DNA of 64,000 nucleotides from Bradymonas sp963697525 (GTDB lineage: Bacteria > Myxococcota_A > Bradymonadia > Bradymonadales > Bradymonadaceae), in assembly GCA_963697525.1 (NCBI GenBank), contig OY969087.1, positions 7,192,001-7,256,000 on the forward strand, given 5' to 3'. Position 1 is the stretch's first letter. Each line of letters opens with the position of its first letter. The position numbers and the translations under genes are program-made. The notes below the pieces were generated by a model. That model made no database searches. It worked only from the letters and a program-made list of their open reading frames with translations, and was not told the DNA's origin. Shown one piece after another: positions 41,530 through 52,014 of this stretch.

Positions 41530-43317
41530 TTACAAGCTGCGCGCCACCTTGCCCAGCCGCGCCAGGACGTCCGCATCGGTATAGTCGACGTCTTTGCTCA
41601 GCCGGTGGCCGATGAATTGGGCGGCCGAGGCGGCGTCGACCTCGTCGTCGACGTCGAGTTGGGCGCGCTCCCACAGGCGAACCGCCGCGTAGAACGCCCA
41701 GGCGAGCTGGTCCATCTGCGGGCGCATGGCCAGGGTGGCCGAGCCCATGTCCATCTGGGCGACCTTCTGGAGCGCCTCCATGGACTGGCCCAGCGCCGCG
41801 CGCACCGCGGCGACCAGGTCGGCGTCGTCGTCGCGGCAGTCCTCGAGCAACCCATCGAGGTAGCCGAAGAAGCCCTGGTGGACGCCGTATTTTTGCATGT
41901 CGCGCATCACCTGCATCTGCAAGGTGTTGTGGGTGCCCTCCCAGTTCTCGGTGACGATGGAGTCGCGAAGCATGCGCGGCAGCACCGAGAACGACTCGAT
42001 GGCGCCGTTGCCGCCGAGCACTTCGATCCCGTCGACGGCGGCGTAGCGCGCCGACTTGGCGGTGCGCACCTTATTGAGGTTGAGCGCCATGCGGAAGAAT
42101 TGCTGCTCGGTCTCGCTGGCCTGCCCTTGGTCGATGCGATCTTGGAGCCAGGCCAGGTGCATCGTGCCCGACACACAGGCGTCGATCTCGGCTTTGACGT
42201 TGGCCAGGGTCTCCTGGATGAGCGGGTAGTTGATGATCGGCTGGTCGAAGGCCACCCGGTGCTCGGCGTAGGTCTGCGCGGTGACGTAGGCGCGCCGCGC
42301 CAGGCCCATGCAGGCGGCGGCGTTGAACAGCCGGCTGGTGTTGATGACCAGGCGCATCATATTTTTGAAGCCGTCTTTGGGCGCGCCCATATGATAGGCG
42401 ATCGCGCCGCGGAAATCGGTCTCCCCGGAGGCCATCGAGCGGGTGCCGATCTTGTCCTTGAGCCGGCGCACGGTGAAGTTGTTGACCGTGCCGTCGTCGA
42501 GCCGACGGGGCACGAAGAACAGCCCCAACCCGCGCGTGCCGCCGGCGACGGGCTCGCCGTTGTCGTCTTCGAGGCGCGCGGTCATCAAGAAGACGTCGGC
42601 GTCGATATTCGAGCAGAACCACTTCTCGCCCCAGACGCGGTAGCTGCCGTCGGGCTGGCGCACCGCGCGGCTGGCGTTGCGGCCGACGTCGCTGCCGCCC
42701 TGGACCTCGGTCAAAAACTGCGCGCCCTCCAGGTGCTTGTCGTAGTCACGGTTCAAGAAGCCGGGAAGATACTTCTCGCGGATGTCGTCGGGGGCGATCT
42801 CCTGGAGCACGCGGATGACGCCGGCGGTGCACGCCGCCGGGCAGTTGTGGCCGGCCTCACCGTTGTAGCTGGACACGTAAAACCGGCTGATCACCCCGGC
42901 CGCGTTGGGCTGATGAGCGTAGGCCGACATGATCCCCGAGCCGTAAATATACTTGCCGGCCTCGTGATAGGTGGGGTGGTGGTCGACCTGCTCGATGCGC
43001 TCGCCGATGCCGGTGTAGCGCTCCAATTGGGGCAGGTTCTGGTGCAGGTTATTCTTGCGCACCAGCTCGTCGACCGGGCCGGCGACCTCGGCGCCGAAGC
43101 GCTCCAGATCCTCGACGACATCGCCGAGCGGCTCGCTTTTGACGTACAGCGGCAAGACGCGCACAAAGTGAGTATCAGCCGTGTAGGCGTTCTCCGGCTG
43201 GGATGCCTCCCATGCCTGCAGGTCGCCTCGCCCCTTGGCCTGCCCTGGTTGGACGGCGTCCGGGTTGGGTTCGGTGAGCGCGTGCGAGAGGTTCGACTCG
43301 GAGCTTTGCTTGTTCAT
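41530..43317 (-). CDS. Acyl-CoA dehydrogenase family protein (AidB-like)
   Basis: A 595-residue FAD enzyme, longer than ordinary acyl-CoA dehydrogenases (about 380). The start MNKQSSESN is preferred. The FAD/substrate region (FLTEVQGGSDVGRN, then WGEKWFCSN) and the C-terminal motif EVLGGNGAIESFSVLPRMLR followed by ENWEGTHN are typical. The long N-terminal helical part and the C-terminal extension (about 520-595) match the AidB or large-ACAD group. The substrate cannot be read from sequence. It is divergent from the RlmI-like gene and stands alone. Confidence 0.85.
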   Translation of the reverse strand: MNKQSSESNLSHALTEPNPDAVQPGQAKGRGDLQAWEASQPENAYTADTHFVRVLPLYVKSEPLGDVVEDLERFGAEVAGPVDELVRKNNLHQNLPQLERYTGIGERIEQVDHHPTYHEAGKYIYGSGIMSAYAHQPNAAGVISRFYVSSYNGEAGHNCPAACTAGVIRVLQEIAPDDIREKYLPGFLNRDYDKHLEGAQFLTEVQGGSDVGRNASRAVRQPDGSYRVWGEKWFCSNIDADVFLMTARLEDDNGEPVAGGTRGLGLFFVPRRLDDGTVNNFTVRRLKDKIGTRSMASGETDFRGAIAYHMGAPKDGFKNMMRLVINTSRLFNAAACMGLARRAYVTAQTYAEHRVAFDQPIINYPLIQETLANVKAEIDACVSGTMHLAWLQDRIDQGQASETEQQFFRMALNLNKVRTAKSARYAAVDGIEVLGGNGAIESFSVLPRMLRDSIVTENWEGTHNTLQMQVMRDMQKYGVHQGFFGYLDGLLEDCRDDDADLVAAVRAALGQSMEALQKVAQMDMGSATLAMRPQMDQLAWAFYAAVRLWERAQLDVDDEVDAASAAQFIGHRLSKDVDYTDADVLARLGKVARSL

Positions 43318-43501
43318 GGTCGGTGTCCGGTTGGGGTCGTTGGCGGCCCGGCTGAATATCAATTCACTAACGTGGCTATGGTACTCACTGGCGCCGGTTA
43401 TGCAACGTGTGGGTGGCGATGAGGCTTCCGAGGTTGCGGTCTGGCGCCAAAAACCCATCCCCCTTTGAACGAAACCCCAATCCGTGCAAAGTAGCGAAAG
43501 C

Positions 43502-43550
43502 GGACCCCTGGACCCCTGGACCCCTGGACCCCTGGACCCCTGGACCCCTA
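43502..43550 (+). repeat. 8-bp tandem array, unit CCCCTGGA
   Basis: Six units with period 8. The array ends three bases before the ATG of the RlmI-like fusion gene, so it occupies the place of its ribosome-binding site. Confidence 0.92.
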
Positions 43551-43553
43551 AAA

Positions 43554-45635
43554 ATGCACCTCACCTTCAAAGTTCCCGCCGAGCACCACCCCAAGACGCT
43601 CGCCCAGCTGCTGCGCCGGGCGTGGCCCGACGCCACCGAGGCGCAGATCGCCCGGGCGTTTGACGACAAGCACGTGCGCGTCAACGAGCGGCTGTCGCGC
43701 AATCCCGACAAGGTGCCCTCCCCGGACGAGGAGGTCGTCGCCGAGGTTGGCCCCGGCGAGGAGCCCTTCGGACTACCCGAGGCTGCGGAATTGGCGCGCG
43801 GCGAGGGCTGGGTGGTGGTCGAAAAACCGGTGGGCATGCCCGGCGCGCTCGATCGCGACGACCCGATGAACGCGATCTTATTTCTGGCCGATACGCTGGG
43901 GCTGGACCGGGACACGTTCACGCCGGTGTGGTCGATGCCCGCCGAGGGCGGCGGTCCGTGGCTGTTCGGCGACGATCCCGAGCGCGCCCACGCGCTGCTC
44001 GATGCCTGGGCGGGCGGCGAGCTCATGATCACCTGGGTGGTGCTGGTGCCCACGCCCGAGCGGCCTCAGGGGCGCCTGCACGGCGCCGGTGGCATCCCCA
44101 TCGACTACAGCGCCACTCAGATCCGCGAGGGCATCGCCGAATTGCAGCTCACGCCCATGCCCCAATCCGGCGAGTTCGACACGCCCCCCGACCCCGCCGG
44201 GTTGGTGCTCGACGCGCTCGCTGCCCAAGACATGCCGGTGCTGGGTGACGCTCACCGCGGCGGCTATATGGTCGACGGCGGGCTTCGCCTACGCGTCACC
44301 GCGCTGTACCGGGCGGGCAGCGACCTCGCCCATAGTTGGAATCCCGACGGGGATTGGTGGCCGAGCGACCCGGTGGTGATCGTGCCCGAGGAGCCCGAGG
44401 AAGCCGAAGCAGCCCCCGAGGCCGCGGCGCGCCCCGGCGATCTCGTCCAGTTGCTCGTCTCCGACAAGACCATCGAGGTGCTCACCCGCCAGCACCACCC
44501 CTGGGTGCTCGCCGACCGGCACACCGGCGATCGGGCGCATCTGGCGCCGGGCACGCCCGTCCAGCTCGTGGGCACCCGCGGCAGCTTCGGGCCCACCGCG
44601 CTCATCGAGGGCACCGGCAAGCTCGCCGCCCGGGTGTGGAGCGCCGAGCGCGAGGCCGCGCAATATTTCGACGAGGAGGTCGACCTGCGCGTCGACGAGG
44701 CGTTCGCGCGCCGAAGCGAGCTCACCCGCAACACCCAGCACACCGACCTGTTTCGGCTCGTCCACAGCGAGGCCGACGGCCTGCCCGGCCTGCAGCTCGA
44801 TCGGGTGGGCCCGCTGCTGCGCGCGACGCTGGTGGGCGCCACGGCGTTCGGCTTCCGCGAGCGGGTCTACGAAAATATCCTCGATTTCGACCCGGAGATG
44901 ATGATCTTGGAGGTCGAGCACCTGCGCGATATCCGCACCGAGGAGATGCCCGAGGCGCGCATCATCGCCCCCGGCGCCGGCTACGTGCGCCCCGGCGAGC
45001 GCGTCATCGGGGTGGAGGACGACCTCAAATTTTGGTGTGAGCCGTGGGAGGGGATCGACGTGGGCTTTTTCGCCGACCAGCGCGACAACCGCCGCCGCGC
45101 CCGCCAGCTCGCCCAGAGCGGCCAGAAGTGGCTCAACCTATTCTGCCACACCGGCGCCTACACCGTGGCGCTGTGCAACGAGGGTTGCGAGGTGGTCAGC
45201 GTAGATCTGTCGCGACGCTACCTGGATTGGCTGGAGGAAAACCTGGAGCTCAACCACCTGTCGCAGGCGCTCAACACCTCGGTCGCCGACGACGCGCGCA
45301 CCTATGTCAACGCCACCGATGAGACCTTCGACGGCATGATCGTCGACCCGCCCACCGCCGCCAGCGGCGCCGGCGGGTTCTGGTCGGTCAAGAAGGACTA
45401 CGAAGACCTGCTCGTCGCCTGCTTCGAGCGCCTCGCCGACGGCGGCCACATGTTGGTATGCCGCAACGAAAAGCGCCCGTCGGACAAGCTCGACAAGCTC
45501 GTGCGCCGCGCCGCCAAGCGCGCCGGACGCGCGCTGTCGCGCGTCGACGACGCCCCGCCCGCCTTCGATTATCCCACGCTGGCGGGATTTCCCGAGGGCG
45601 ACTCCTTCGAAGGCGTGTGGGCGAGCGTCGAATGA
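43554..45635 (+). CDS. S4 / RluA-like / PUA / RlmI-like methyltransferase fusion
   Basis: A 693-residue protein with four parts. Residues 1-65 look like an S4 RNA-binding domain. Residues ~85-270 resemble an RluA pseudouridine synthase (VVVEKPVGMPG at the start), but the catalytic HRLDxxTSG is replaced by VWSMPAEGGG at ~124, so the Asp is missing. An acidic Glu/Ala linker (~278-295) leads to a PUA-like domain and then an RlmI-type methyltransferase. The latter has FFADQRDNRRRARQ (~504), the SAM motif WLNLFCHTGAY (~525) and DPPTAA (~597). RlmI methylates 23S rRNA C1962 in E. coli. The methyltransferase is likely active; the middle domain probably only binds RNA. Confidence 0.8.
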   Translation: MHLTFKVPAEHHPKTLAQLLRRAWPDATEAQIARAFDDKHVRVNERLSRNPDKVPSPDEEVVAEVGPGEEPFGLPEAAELARGEGWVVVEKPVGMPGALDRDDPMNAILFLADTLGLDRDTFTPVWSMPAEGGGPWLFGDDPERAHALLDAWAGGELMITWVVLVPTPERPQGRLHGAGGIPIDYSATQIREGIAELQLTPMPQSGEFDTPPDPAGLVLDALAAQDMPVLGDAHRGGYMVDGGLRLRVTALYRAGSDLAHSWNPDGDWWPSDPVVIVPEEPEEAEAAPEAAARPGDLVQLLVSDKTIEVLTRQHHPWVLADRHTGDRAHLAPGTPVQLVGTRGSFGPTALIEGTGKLAARVWSAEREAAQYFDEEVDLRVDEAFARRSELTRNTQHTDLFRLVHSEADGLPGLQLDRVGPLLRATLVGATAFGFRERVYENILDFDPEMMILEVEHLRDIRTEEMPEARIIAPGAGYVRPGERVIGVEDDLKFWCEPWEGIDVGFFADQRDNRRRARQLAQSGQKWLNLFCHTGAYTVALCNEGCEVVSVDLSRRYLDWLEENLELNHLSQALNTSVADDARTYVNATDETFDGMIVDPPTAASGAGGFWSVKKDYEDLLVACFERLADGGHMLVCRNEKRPSDKLDKLVRRAAKRAGRALSRVDDAPPAFDYPTLAGFPEGDSFEGVWASVE

Positions 45636-46721
45636 TCACCGCCCGAACTCGGCGAGCGCGTCGACCAACTCCGCCTCGAGCGTGCGCACGAGCTCGGCGG
45701 CGGGCATCGGGCGGGCCATCGGTGCGCCCTGCCCGCTCCACAACGACATATAGTCGGTCTGGCCGCTGGCTTTCGCCGCCGAGCGCATCGGACGCGTCCA
45801 CGTGTTGAGGATCGGGTAGGCCGGCAGCCGGTCGGCGAGCGGGGCCATGCGCTCGATGAACGCGTTGTTGATGCCGCGGGCCTCACGGCCCGAGAAGCTG
45901 GCCGTCAGGGTCGTGTCGTCGTCTCGGGCGTGCGTGATGGCGTCCTTCCACTCCTGTGACGCCCCGCTCTCGTCGCTGACCAGAAAGGCGGTGCCCAACG
46001 CCGCAGCCGCCGCCCCGGCGGCGATACTCGCCAGGATGCCGCGCCCGTTCATGATGCCACCGGCGGCGACCAGCGGGCACCGCACACGCTCGGCGGCCGC
46101 GCTCACCAAAGGGAGCAGATCGACACGCGAAGCGAAGCGGGTATCGGCCAGACCGCCGCGGTGGCCTCCCGCGGCGCTCCCCTGCAACAACACGCCGTCG
46201 CAGCCCGAATCGACCACGGCGTCGACCTCGGCCAGCGTATTGGCCGTGGCGTAGAACACCGCGCCGGCGCGGTGCAACTGGTCGATCTGGGCAGCCGTGG
46301 GAAGGCCGAAGGTAAAGCTCACCACCGGCACGCCGTGCTCACAGAGCACCTCGATCTGCTGGGGAACGCGGTCGGTATAGTCGAACTCGCGGCTGAAGCT
46401 CGCCCCGACGTCGGCGGCGGCATCCTCGAGGATCGCGTCGACCTCCGAGCGCGGCGGCGGTGCCCCGGGATCGGAGACCACCATGACGTTGACGTGCACG
46501 GCGCGTTGAGTCAGCGACCCCAGCCGCGTCAGATAGGCATCGAGGTCGTCGGGCTCCATATAGCCCGCGCCGACCGAACCCAGCGCGCCGTCGTTGCATA
46601 CCGCGGCGACGAGCTCCGGCGAGGTCGGCCCTCCGGCCATCGGCGCCTGCACGATAGGAACCGACAAGTCGAGCGCAGCGCAAAACTCCCGGCTACGCGT
46701 AGGTAGAGCACTGAGATCCAT
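45636..46721 (-). CDS. Nitronate monooxygenase / 2-nitropropane dioxygenase-like
   Basis: A 361-residue FMN-dependent TIM-barrel enzyme. The signatures VPIVQAPMAGG, GSAAGGHRGG with the catalytic His, and LVAAGGIMNGRGILASIAAG with GTAFLVSDES are family hallmarks. It oxidises alkyl nitronates; some relatives act in fatty-acid enoyl reduction (FabK), so the substrate is open. GGAGG lies 6 bases before the ATG. Its stop abuts the stop of the RlmI-like gene with no gap (TGATCA), so transcription from each side must stop inside the other gene or without a visible terminator. Confidence 0.88.
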   Translation of the reverse strand: MDLSALPTRSREFCAALDLSVPIVQAPMAGGPTSPELVAAVCNDGALGSVGAGYMEPDDLDAYLTRLGSLTQRAVHVNVMVVSDPGAPPPRSEVDAILEDAAADVGASFSREFDYTDRVPQQIEVLCEHGVPVVSFTFGLPTAAQIDQLHRAGAVFYATANTLAEVDAVVDSGCDGVLLQGSAAGGHRGGLADTRFASRVDLLPLVSAAAERVRCPLVAAGGIMNGRGILASIAAGAAAAALGTAFLVSDESGASQEWKDAITHARDDDTTLTASFSGREARGINNAFIERMAPLADRLPAYPILNTWTRPMRSAAKASGQTDYMSLWSGQGAPMARPMPAAELVRTLEAELVDALAEFGR

Positions 46722-46762
46722 CGAGTCCCTCCTGGGGATACAATCAACTGATCGTGCGACGG

Positions 46763-47155
46763 TTAGCCCACCAGCGCGGGCAGGCCGAACCAGACGAACG
46801 CGGCCATCAGCAGGTAGGCCAGGCGCACCCAGGTCAGCCAGCGCTGGATGCGCGCGCGGCGCTGGGCCTCGTCGGTGGGCGCCGGCTCGTCGCTCTTGGC
46901 CATGCGGCGGGTGTGGCGCGGCAGGATGAGCGCCGAGCCAATCAACAGCCCGCCCAACACCAGGGGTTGATCTTGGAGCGAGCGTGTCAATACGGCGCTC
47001 GTGCTGAGAATGATAAATAGGGCGTACAGCACCACACTGGTGATGATGCGGCCGTACAGCAGGCGGCGTTCTCGTTGGTCTTGGGTCATCTCGTACTCGG
47101 AGCTGGGGACTGCGTGCCGGGTCGACGCATCCATTAACAAATAACGGCTGGTCAT
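46763..47155 (-). CDS. Small membrane protein of unknown function
   Basis: A 130-residue protein with three hydrophobic helices: two in the middle (IITSVVLYALFIILSTSAVL and LVLGGLLIGSALIL) and one near the C-terminus (LTWVRLAYLLMAAFVWFGL). Short charged loops separate them. Several Met codons are possible starts (47155, 47134 and 47089); none has a strong ribosome-binding site, and 47155 is listed. No family is recognised. It is divergent from the isocitrate dehydrogenase gene. Confidence 0.55.
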   Translation of the reverse strand: MTSRYLLMDASTRHAVPSSEYEMTQDQRERRLLYGRIITSVVLYALFIILSTSAVLTRSLQDQPLVLGGLLIGSALILPRHTRRMAKSDEPAPTDEAQRRARIQRWLTWVRLAYLLMAAFVWFGLPALVG

Positions 47156-47270
47156 GTTTCCCGACAAAATGTATGGGCAACTTAGGTTTACCCGCCTCGC
47201 AACGCAAATAACGAACTGCCGGACGTCGTGGGCCCACGGCGCTTTCGGGACGTAACAAGCGGAGTTGACA

Positions 47271-48287
47271 ATGAGTAAGCGAGTTTCACTGATCCGCGGC
47301 GACGGCATCGGCCCCGAGATCATGGAGGCGACCATGCGCGTCGTGGGCGCGCTGGACGTCGACATCGAATGGGACGAAGTCCAGGCGGGCTCCGGGGCCT
47401 TCGAGGCGCTGGGCACCCCGCTGCCGACCGAGACCCTGGAGAGCATCGCCCAGACCGGGGTGGCCCTCAAAGGACCGCTGGAGACGCCCATCGGCGCCGG
47501 ATTTCGCAGCGTCAACGTGGCCATCCGCAAGCACTTTGACCTGTACGCCAATGTGCGCCCCTCGCGCGCCATTCCGGGGGTCAACACCCGCTTTAGCGAC
47601 CTCGACCTCGACCTGGTGGTCATCCGCGAGAACACCGAGGGCGCCTACATCGGCATCGAGCACTCCATCCCGCCCAACCGCCAGGCGGCGGAGTCGATCA
47701 TGCTGATCACCCGCTACGGCTCCGAGCGCATCTGCGAGTTCGCCTTCGAGTACGCCCGACGCCACAACCGCAAGAAAGTCACGCTCATCCACAAGGCCAA
47801 CATCCTCAAGGAGACCAGCGGGCTGTTTTTGGAGGTCGGCCGTTCGGTGGCCAACCGCTACGACGACATCGACTACGACGAGGTCATCGTCGACGCGATG
47901 TGCATGAAGCTGGTGACCACGCCGCAGCATTACGACGTGATCGTGACCACCAACCTTTTCGGCGACATCCTCTCCGACCTGACCAGCGGGCTGGTCGGCG
48001 GGCTGGGCGTGACCCCGGGGTCGAATATCGGCAAGGACTGCGCGATGTTCGAGGCCGTCCACGGCACCGCCCCGGACATCGCCGGCAAGGGCATCGCCAA
48101 CCCCACCGCGCTGATGCTGGCCGCGGGCATGATGCTCAAGCACCTGAACCACGACGCTCAGGCCGACCGCCTGCGCACCGCCGTGCGCACGGTCCTGGGC
48201 CGCGGCGAGCACGTCACCGCCGACATGGGCGGCGAGGCGAGCACCACGGAGTTTACCGACGCGGTGTTGCGGGAGTTGGCTCGTTAA
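47271..48287 (+). CDS. NAD-type isocitrate dehydrogenase
   Basis: A 338-residue beta-decarboxylating dehydrogenase. LIRGDGIGPEI at the N-terminus, the substrate motif SVNVAIRKHFDLYANVRP, VVIRENTEGAYIG, LITRYGSERICEFAFEYA and the metal site NLFGDILSD are as in NAD-dependent isocitrate dehydrogenases. HKANILKETSGLF favours isocitrate over isopropylmalate. With sucA, sucB and lpd this window holds two consecutive TCA steps. GGAG lies 7 bases before the ATG. The stop overlaps that of the convergent gene by four bases. 3-Isopropylmalate dehydrogenase is the alternative. Confidence 0.85.
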   Translation: MSKRVSLIRGDGIGPEIMEATMRVVGALDVDIEWDEVQAGSGAFEALGTPLPTETLESIAQTGVALKGPLETPIGAGFRSVNVAIRKHFDLYANVRPSRAIPGVNTRFSDLDLDLVVIRENTEGAYIGIEHSIPPNRQAAESIMLITRYGSERICEFAFEYARRHNRKKVTLIHKANILKETSGLFLEVGRSVANRYDDIDYDEVIVDAMCMKLVTTPQHYDVIVTTNLFGDILSDLTSGLVGGLGVTPGSNIGKDCAMFEAVHGTAPDIAGKGIANPTALMLAAGMMLKHLNHDAQADRLRTAVRTVLGRGEHVTADMGGEASTTEFTDAVLRELAR

Positions 48288-49360
48288 TTCAACGCCACGA
48301 GCTTGCTGCCATCGCAGCTACAATATTGGGCGTGGCCGCTATGCTCGGTGCCGCAGGTCTCGCAAACCTTGCGGCGCGGGCCGAAGCCGTGGGCGGGAAA
48401 TTCGGTCACGCGCACGTTGACCAGCGGGGTGAGCAACTCCCCGTCGTCGGGGCAGAAGGCCTTGCCCGGCGGGCCGAAGTTGCGACACTTCGGGCAGACC
48501 ATCATGGGGATCGTGGGGGCGATCTTGGTGGAGTCGGAGGCGTCGATCTCGATCAACTCGCCGCCGTCGTGGGGACATAGCGCGTCGTCGGTCTGCCCCT
48601 CCCATCCGCAGTCCTCACAGGCCTTGAAGGTGGGCGCCTGGCGAGCGCGCTCGCGGGTGTCCTGCATCAGCGGCAGCCCGTCGTGGTAGCAAAAGCTGAT
48701 GCCGGGCTCGTAGCGCCGATCGCAGCCCGTGCACACCAGGCGCTCGAGGGACTGCTCGGTGCGCCGCGCCGGTTTGGCGCGGGACCGCTCGGGCACGCGC
48801 AGAAGCGTCGCCGAGTCGTACGGGCACACCACCAGCGTCGACGGGAACAAACGCGAGCATTTCGGGCACATCGACTGCGACGACGATTGCTCCGGGGCAA
48901 AGTCCACCCGCGAGCTTGCGTGCGCTTCCACGGTGGTCTCGCCGCCAGGGGCGCTCTTGTCGGCCTTGGCTTGCACGCGACGGCCGGAGTCCTGGACCAG
49001 CGAGGTCACCCCGACGAGTTGGGCGCCGCGAAAATCGGCGCTGCTGGGGTCGTCGTAGCCGCGACGGCGCCGCCGGCGAAGCCGGATCAGCAAAAAGACG
49101 CCGATCATGCCGGCGCCCAACACCCCCGACGTCCCCAGCAGGATAAAGCCCAGATGCCGGCGCTCTGAGGCGCTCAGCGTGGCCTGGGCGGCCGCTTTAT
49201 GCGTCGACGGGTTGGCCGCGCCCGCGCCGTGCTCGGCGCTGGGCTCCTCGGCCATCACGCTGGCCGACAAACCCAGCCCACACAACAGGCTACACGCGGC
49301 GATCGCCGCCTTGCGCCATCCCAACCGCCCGAATACCTGGCTCGCTCGCCCATTTTTCAT
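48284..49360 (-). CDS. Membrane protein with five zinc-ribbon-like motifs
   Basis: A 358-residue protein. The signal peptide ends SVMAEE, and a transmembrane helix at about 72-92 is followed by RLRRRRRRG. After a polar linker come five CxxC-(~10-16)-C-x-x/xDG units: CPKCSRLFP, CTGCDRRYEP, CEDCGWEGQ, CPKCRNFGPP and CETCGTEHS. These look like small zinc ribbons. By the positive-inside rule they face the cytoplasm. Function unknown; a scaffold or sensor is possible. AGGA lies 8 bases before the ATG. The last bases overlap the convergent isocitrate dehydrogenase gene. Confidence 0.7.
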   Translation of the reverse strand: MKNGRASQVFGRLGWRKAAIAACSLLCGLGLSASVMAEEPSAEHGAGAANPSTHKAAAQATLSASERRHLGFILLGTSGVLGAGMIGVFLLIRLRRRRRRGYDDPSSADFRGAQLVGVTSLVQDSGRRVQAKADKSAPGGETTVEAHASSRVDFAPEQSSSQSMCPKCSRLFPSTLVVCPYDSATLLRVPERSRAKPARRTEQSLERLVCTGCDRRYEPGISFCYHDGLPLMQDTRERARQAPTFKACEDCGWEGQTDDALCPHDGGELIEIDASDSTKIAPTIPMMVCPKCRNFGPPGKAFCPDDGELLTPLVNVRVTEFPAHGFGPRRKVCETCGTEHSGHAQYCSCDGSKLVALN

Positions 49361-49443
49361 GAAATCGTCCTGCCCGAGTGCCACACCCACAGTATAGCGT
49401 CAGTCGATCGACGAATCGAGAACCGAGGAGCTGTGCCGGTAGA

Positions 49444-50475
<1,032 letters not shown>

Positions 50476-50494
50476 ATATGCCTCGCTTGGGAGA

Positions 50495-50567
50495 GATCGA
50501 GTGTTCGAGTGATCGCTCCTCCGCTGCCGTTCACTCGATCACTCGATCACTCGATCACTGGATCACT
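50495..50567. repeat. Octamer-repeat palindrome between gatB and mtnA
   Basis: GATCGAGTG-TTCGAGTGATCG (50495-50515) faces four ACTCGATC-type units (50532-50567). The transcript could fold into a hairpin. The array runs into the last codons of gatB and supplies its stop codon region (TGA at 50565-50563). Confidence 0.85.
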
Positions 50568-52014
50568 CCGAAAGTTTTTCGCGCAGGAGTTGGTTGGCCA
50601 ATTGGGGATTGGCCTGGCCACGCGTCGCGCGCATCACCTGGCCGACGAACCAGCCGACGAGGTTGGTATTTCCGTCACGGTACTGCTGAACCTGGTCGGG
50701 GTTGTCGGCGATGATGCCGTCGATGACCTCGCCGAGGGCGCCCTCGTCGGAGATCTGTTTCAACCCCTTTTGCTCGACGATTTCTTCCGGATCGGCGCCG
50801 GATTTGAGCATCTCTTCGAAGACCTTCTTGGCGATCTTGCCGCTGATGACGTCCTCGTCGATCAGGCGCACGAGCTTGCCGAGTTCGGGCGGGCGCACGG
50901 CCACCGATTCGATGGTCGTTTGGCTGTCCAGCCGGCCCAAGAGCTCGTTGATCACCCAGTTGGCCACGCCCTTGGGGTTGTCGGCGTAGGCGCCCACGGC
51001 CTCCTCGAAATAATCGGAGAGTTGGCGGTCGTCGGTGAGCACGCCGGCATCGTAGGCGCTCAGCTCGAAGTCGGCCTGGTAGCGCTCGCGGCGGGCGGCG
51101 GGAAGCTCGGGCAACGACTGGCGCACCCGCTCGAGCCACGCGTCGTCGAGCTCGAGCGCCGGCAGGTCGGGATCGGGGAAATAGCGATAATCGTGCGACT
51201 CCTCCTTAGAGCGCATCGCAAACGTCTCGCCCTTGTCGGGGTTGTACAGCCGGGTCTCCTGGACGACCTCGCCGCCGCCTTCGACCACGGCGATCTGGCG
51301 GTCGATCTCGAAGTTGATGGCGTCCTTGATGAACTTGAAGGAGTTGATGTTCTTGAGCTCGGTACGCGTGCCCAGCTCCTCCTGGCCGACCGGACGCACG
51401 GAGACATTCGAGTCACAGCGAAACGAGCCCTCCTGCATATTGCCGTCGGAGATGCCCAGATAGACCACGATATTGCGCAGTTCTTTCAAGTAGGCGACCG
51501 CCTCGTCGGTCGAGCGCAGGTCCGGAGCGCTGACAATCTCGATGAGGGGCACGCCCGCCCGGTTCAGATCCACCAGGCTGTACGGCCGGCCCTCGACGTG
51601 GCTGGACTTACCGGCGTCTTCCTCCATGTGGATGCGCACGATGCCGATGCGCTTGGTGTCGGCGTCCTCGTCGACCTGGATATCCAGGTGCCCGTGCTCG
51701 CAGATGGGGTACTCGAATTGGCTGATCTGGTAGCCCTTGGGCAGGTCGGGATAAAAGTAGTTCTTGCGCGCGAACTGGCTCCACGGGCGCACCTCGCAGC
51801 CCAGCGCAAACCCCGCCTTCATCGCATACTCCACCGCCCGGCGGTTGAGCACCGGCAGCACGCCCGGAAGCCCCAGGTCGACCGCGGCGACCTGCGTATT
51901 GGGATCGGCGCCGTAGGTCGCCGACGCCGAGCTGAAGATCTTGGAGTCGGTCTGCAACTGGACGTGGACCTCCAGCCCAATGACAACCTCGTACTTGTCA
52001 CGCGCATTCGTCAT
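50563..52014 (-). CDS. gatB: Asp/Glu-tRNA amidotransferase subunit B
   Basis: The kinase/tRNA-binding subunit of GatCAB, which amidates Asp-tRNA(Asn) and Glu-tRNA(Gln). It has 483 residues, the normal length. EVVIGLEVHVQL at the N-terminus, ARKNYFYPDLPKGYQISQ, DLNRAGVPLIEIVS and the SHDYRYFPDPDLP motif are family hallmarks. The C-terminal helical tail (YqeY-like) is complete. The start is MTNARDK; only a weak ribosome-binding site is seen, and the three tandem 180-bp repeats begin directly upstream of it. Confidence 0.97.
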   Translation of the reverse strand: MTNARDKYEVVIGLEVHVQLQTDSKIFSSASATYGADPNTQVAAVDLGLPGVLPVLNRRAVEYAMKAGFALGCEVRPWSQFARKNYFYPDLPKGYQISQFEYPICEHGHLDIQVDEDADTKRIGIVRIHMEEDAGKSSHVEGRPYSLVDLNRAGVPLIEIVSAPDLRSTDEAVAYLKELRNIVVYLGISDGNMQEGSFRCDSNVSVRPVGQEELGTRTELKNINSFKFIKDAINFEIDRQIAVVEGGGEVVQETRLYNPDKGETFAMRSKEESHDYRYFPDPDLPALELDDAWLERVRQSLPELPAARRERYQADFELSAYDAGVLTDDRQLSDYFEEAVGAYADNPKGVANWVINELLGRLDSQTTIESVAVRPPELGKLVRLIDEDVISGKIAKKVFEEMLKSGADPEEIVEQKGLKQISDEGALGEVIDGIIADNPDQVQQYRDGNTNLVGWFVGQVMRATRGQANPQLANQLLREKLSE

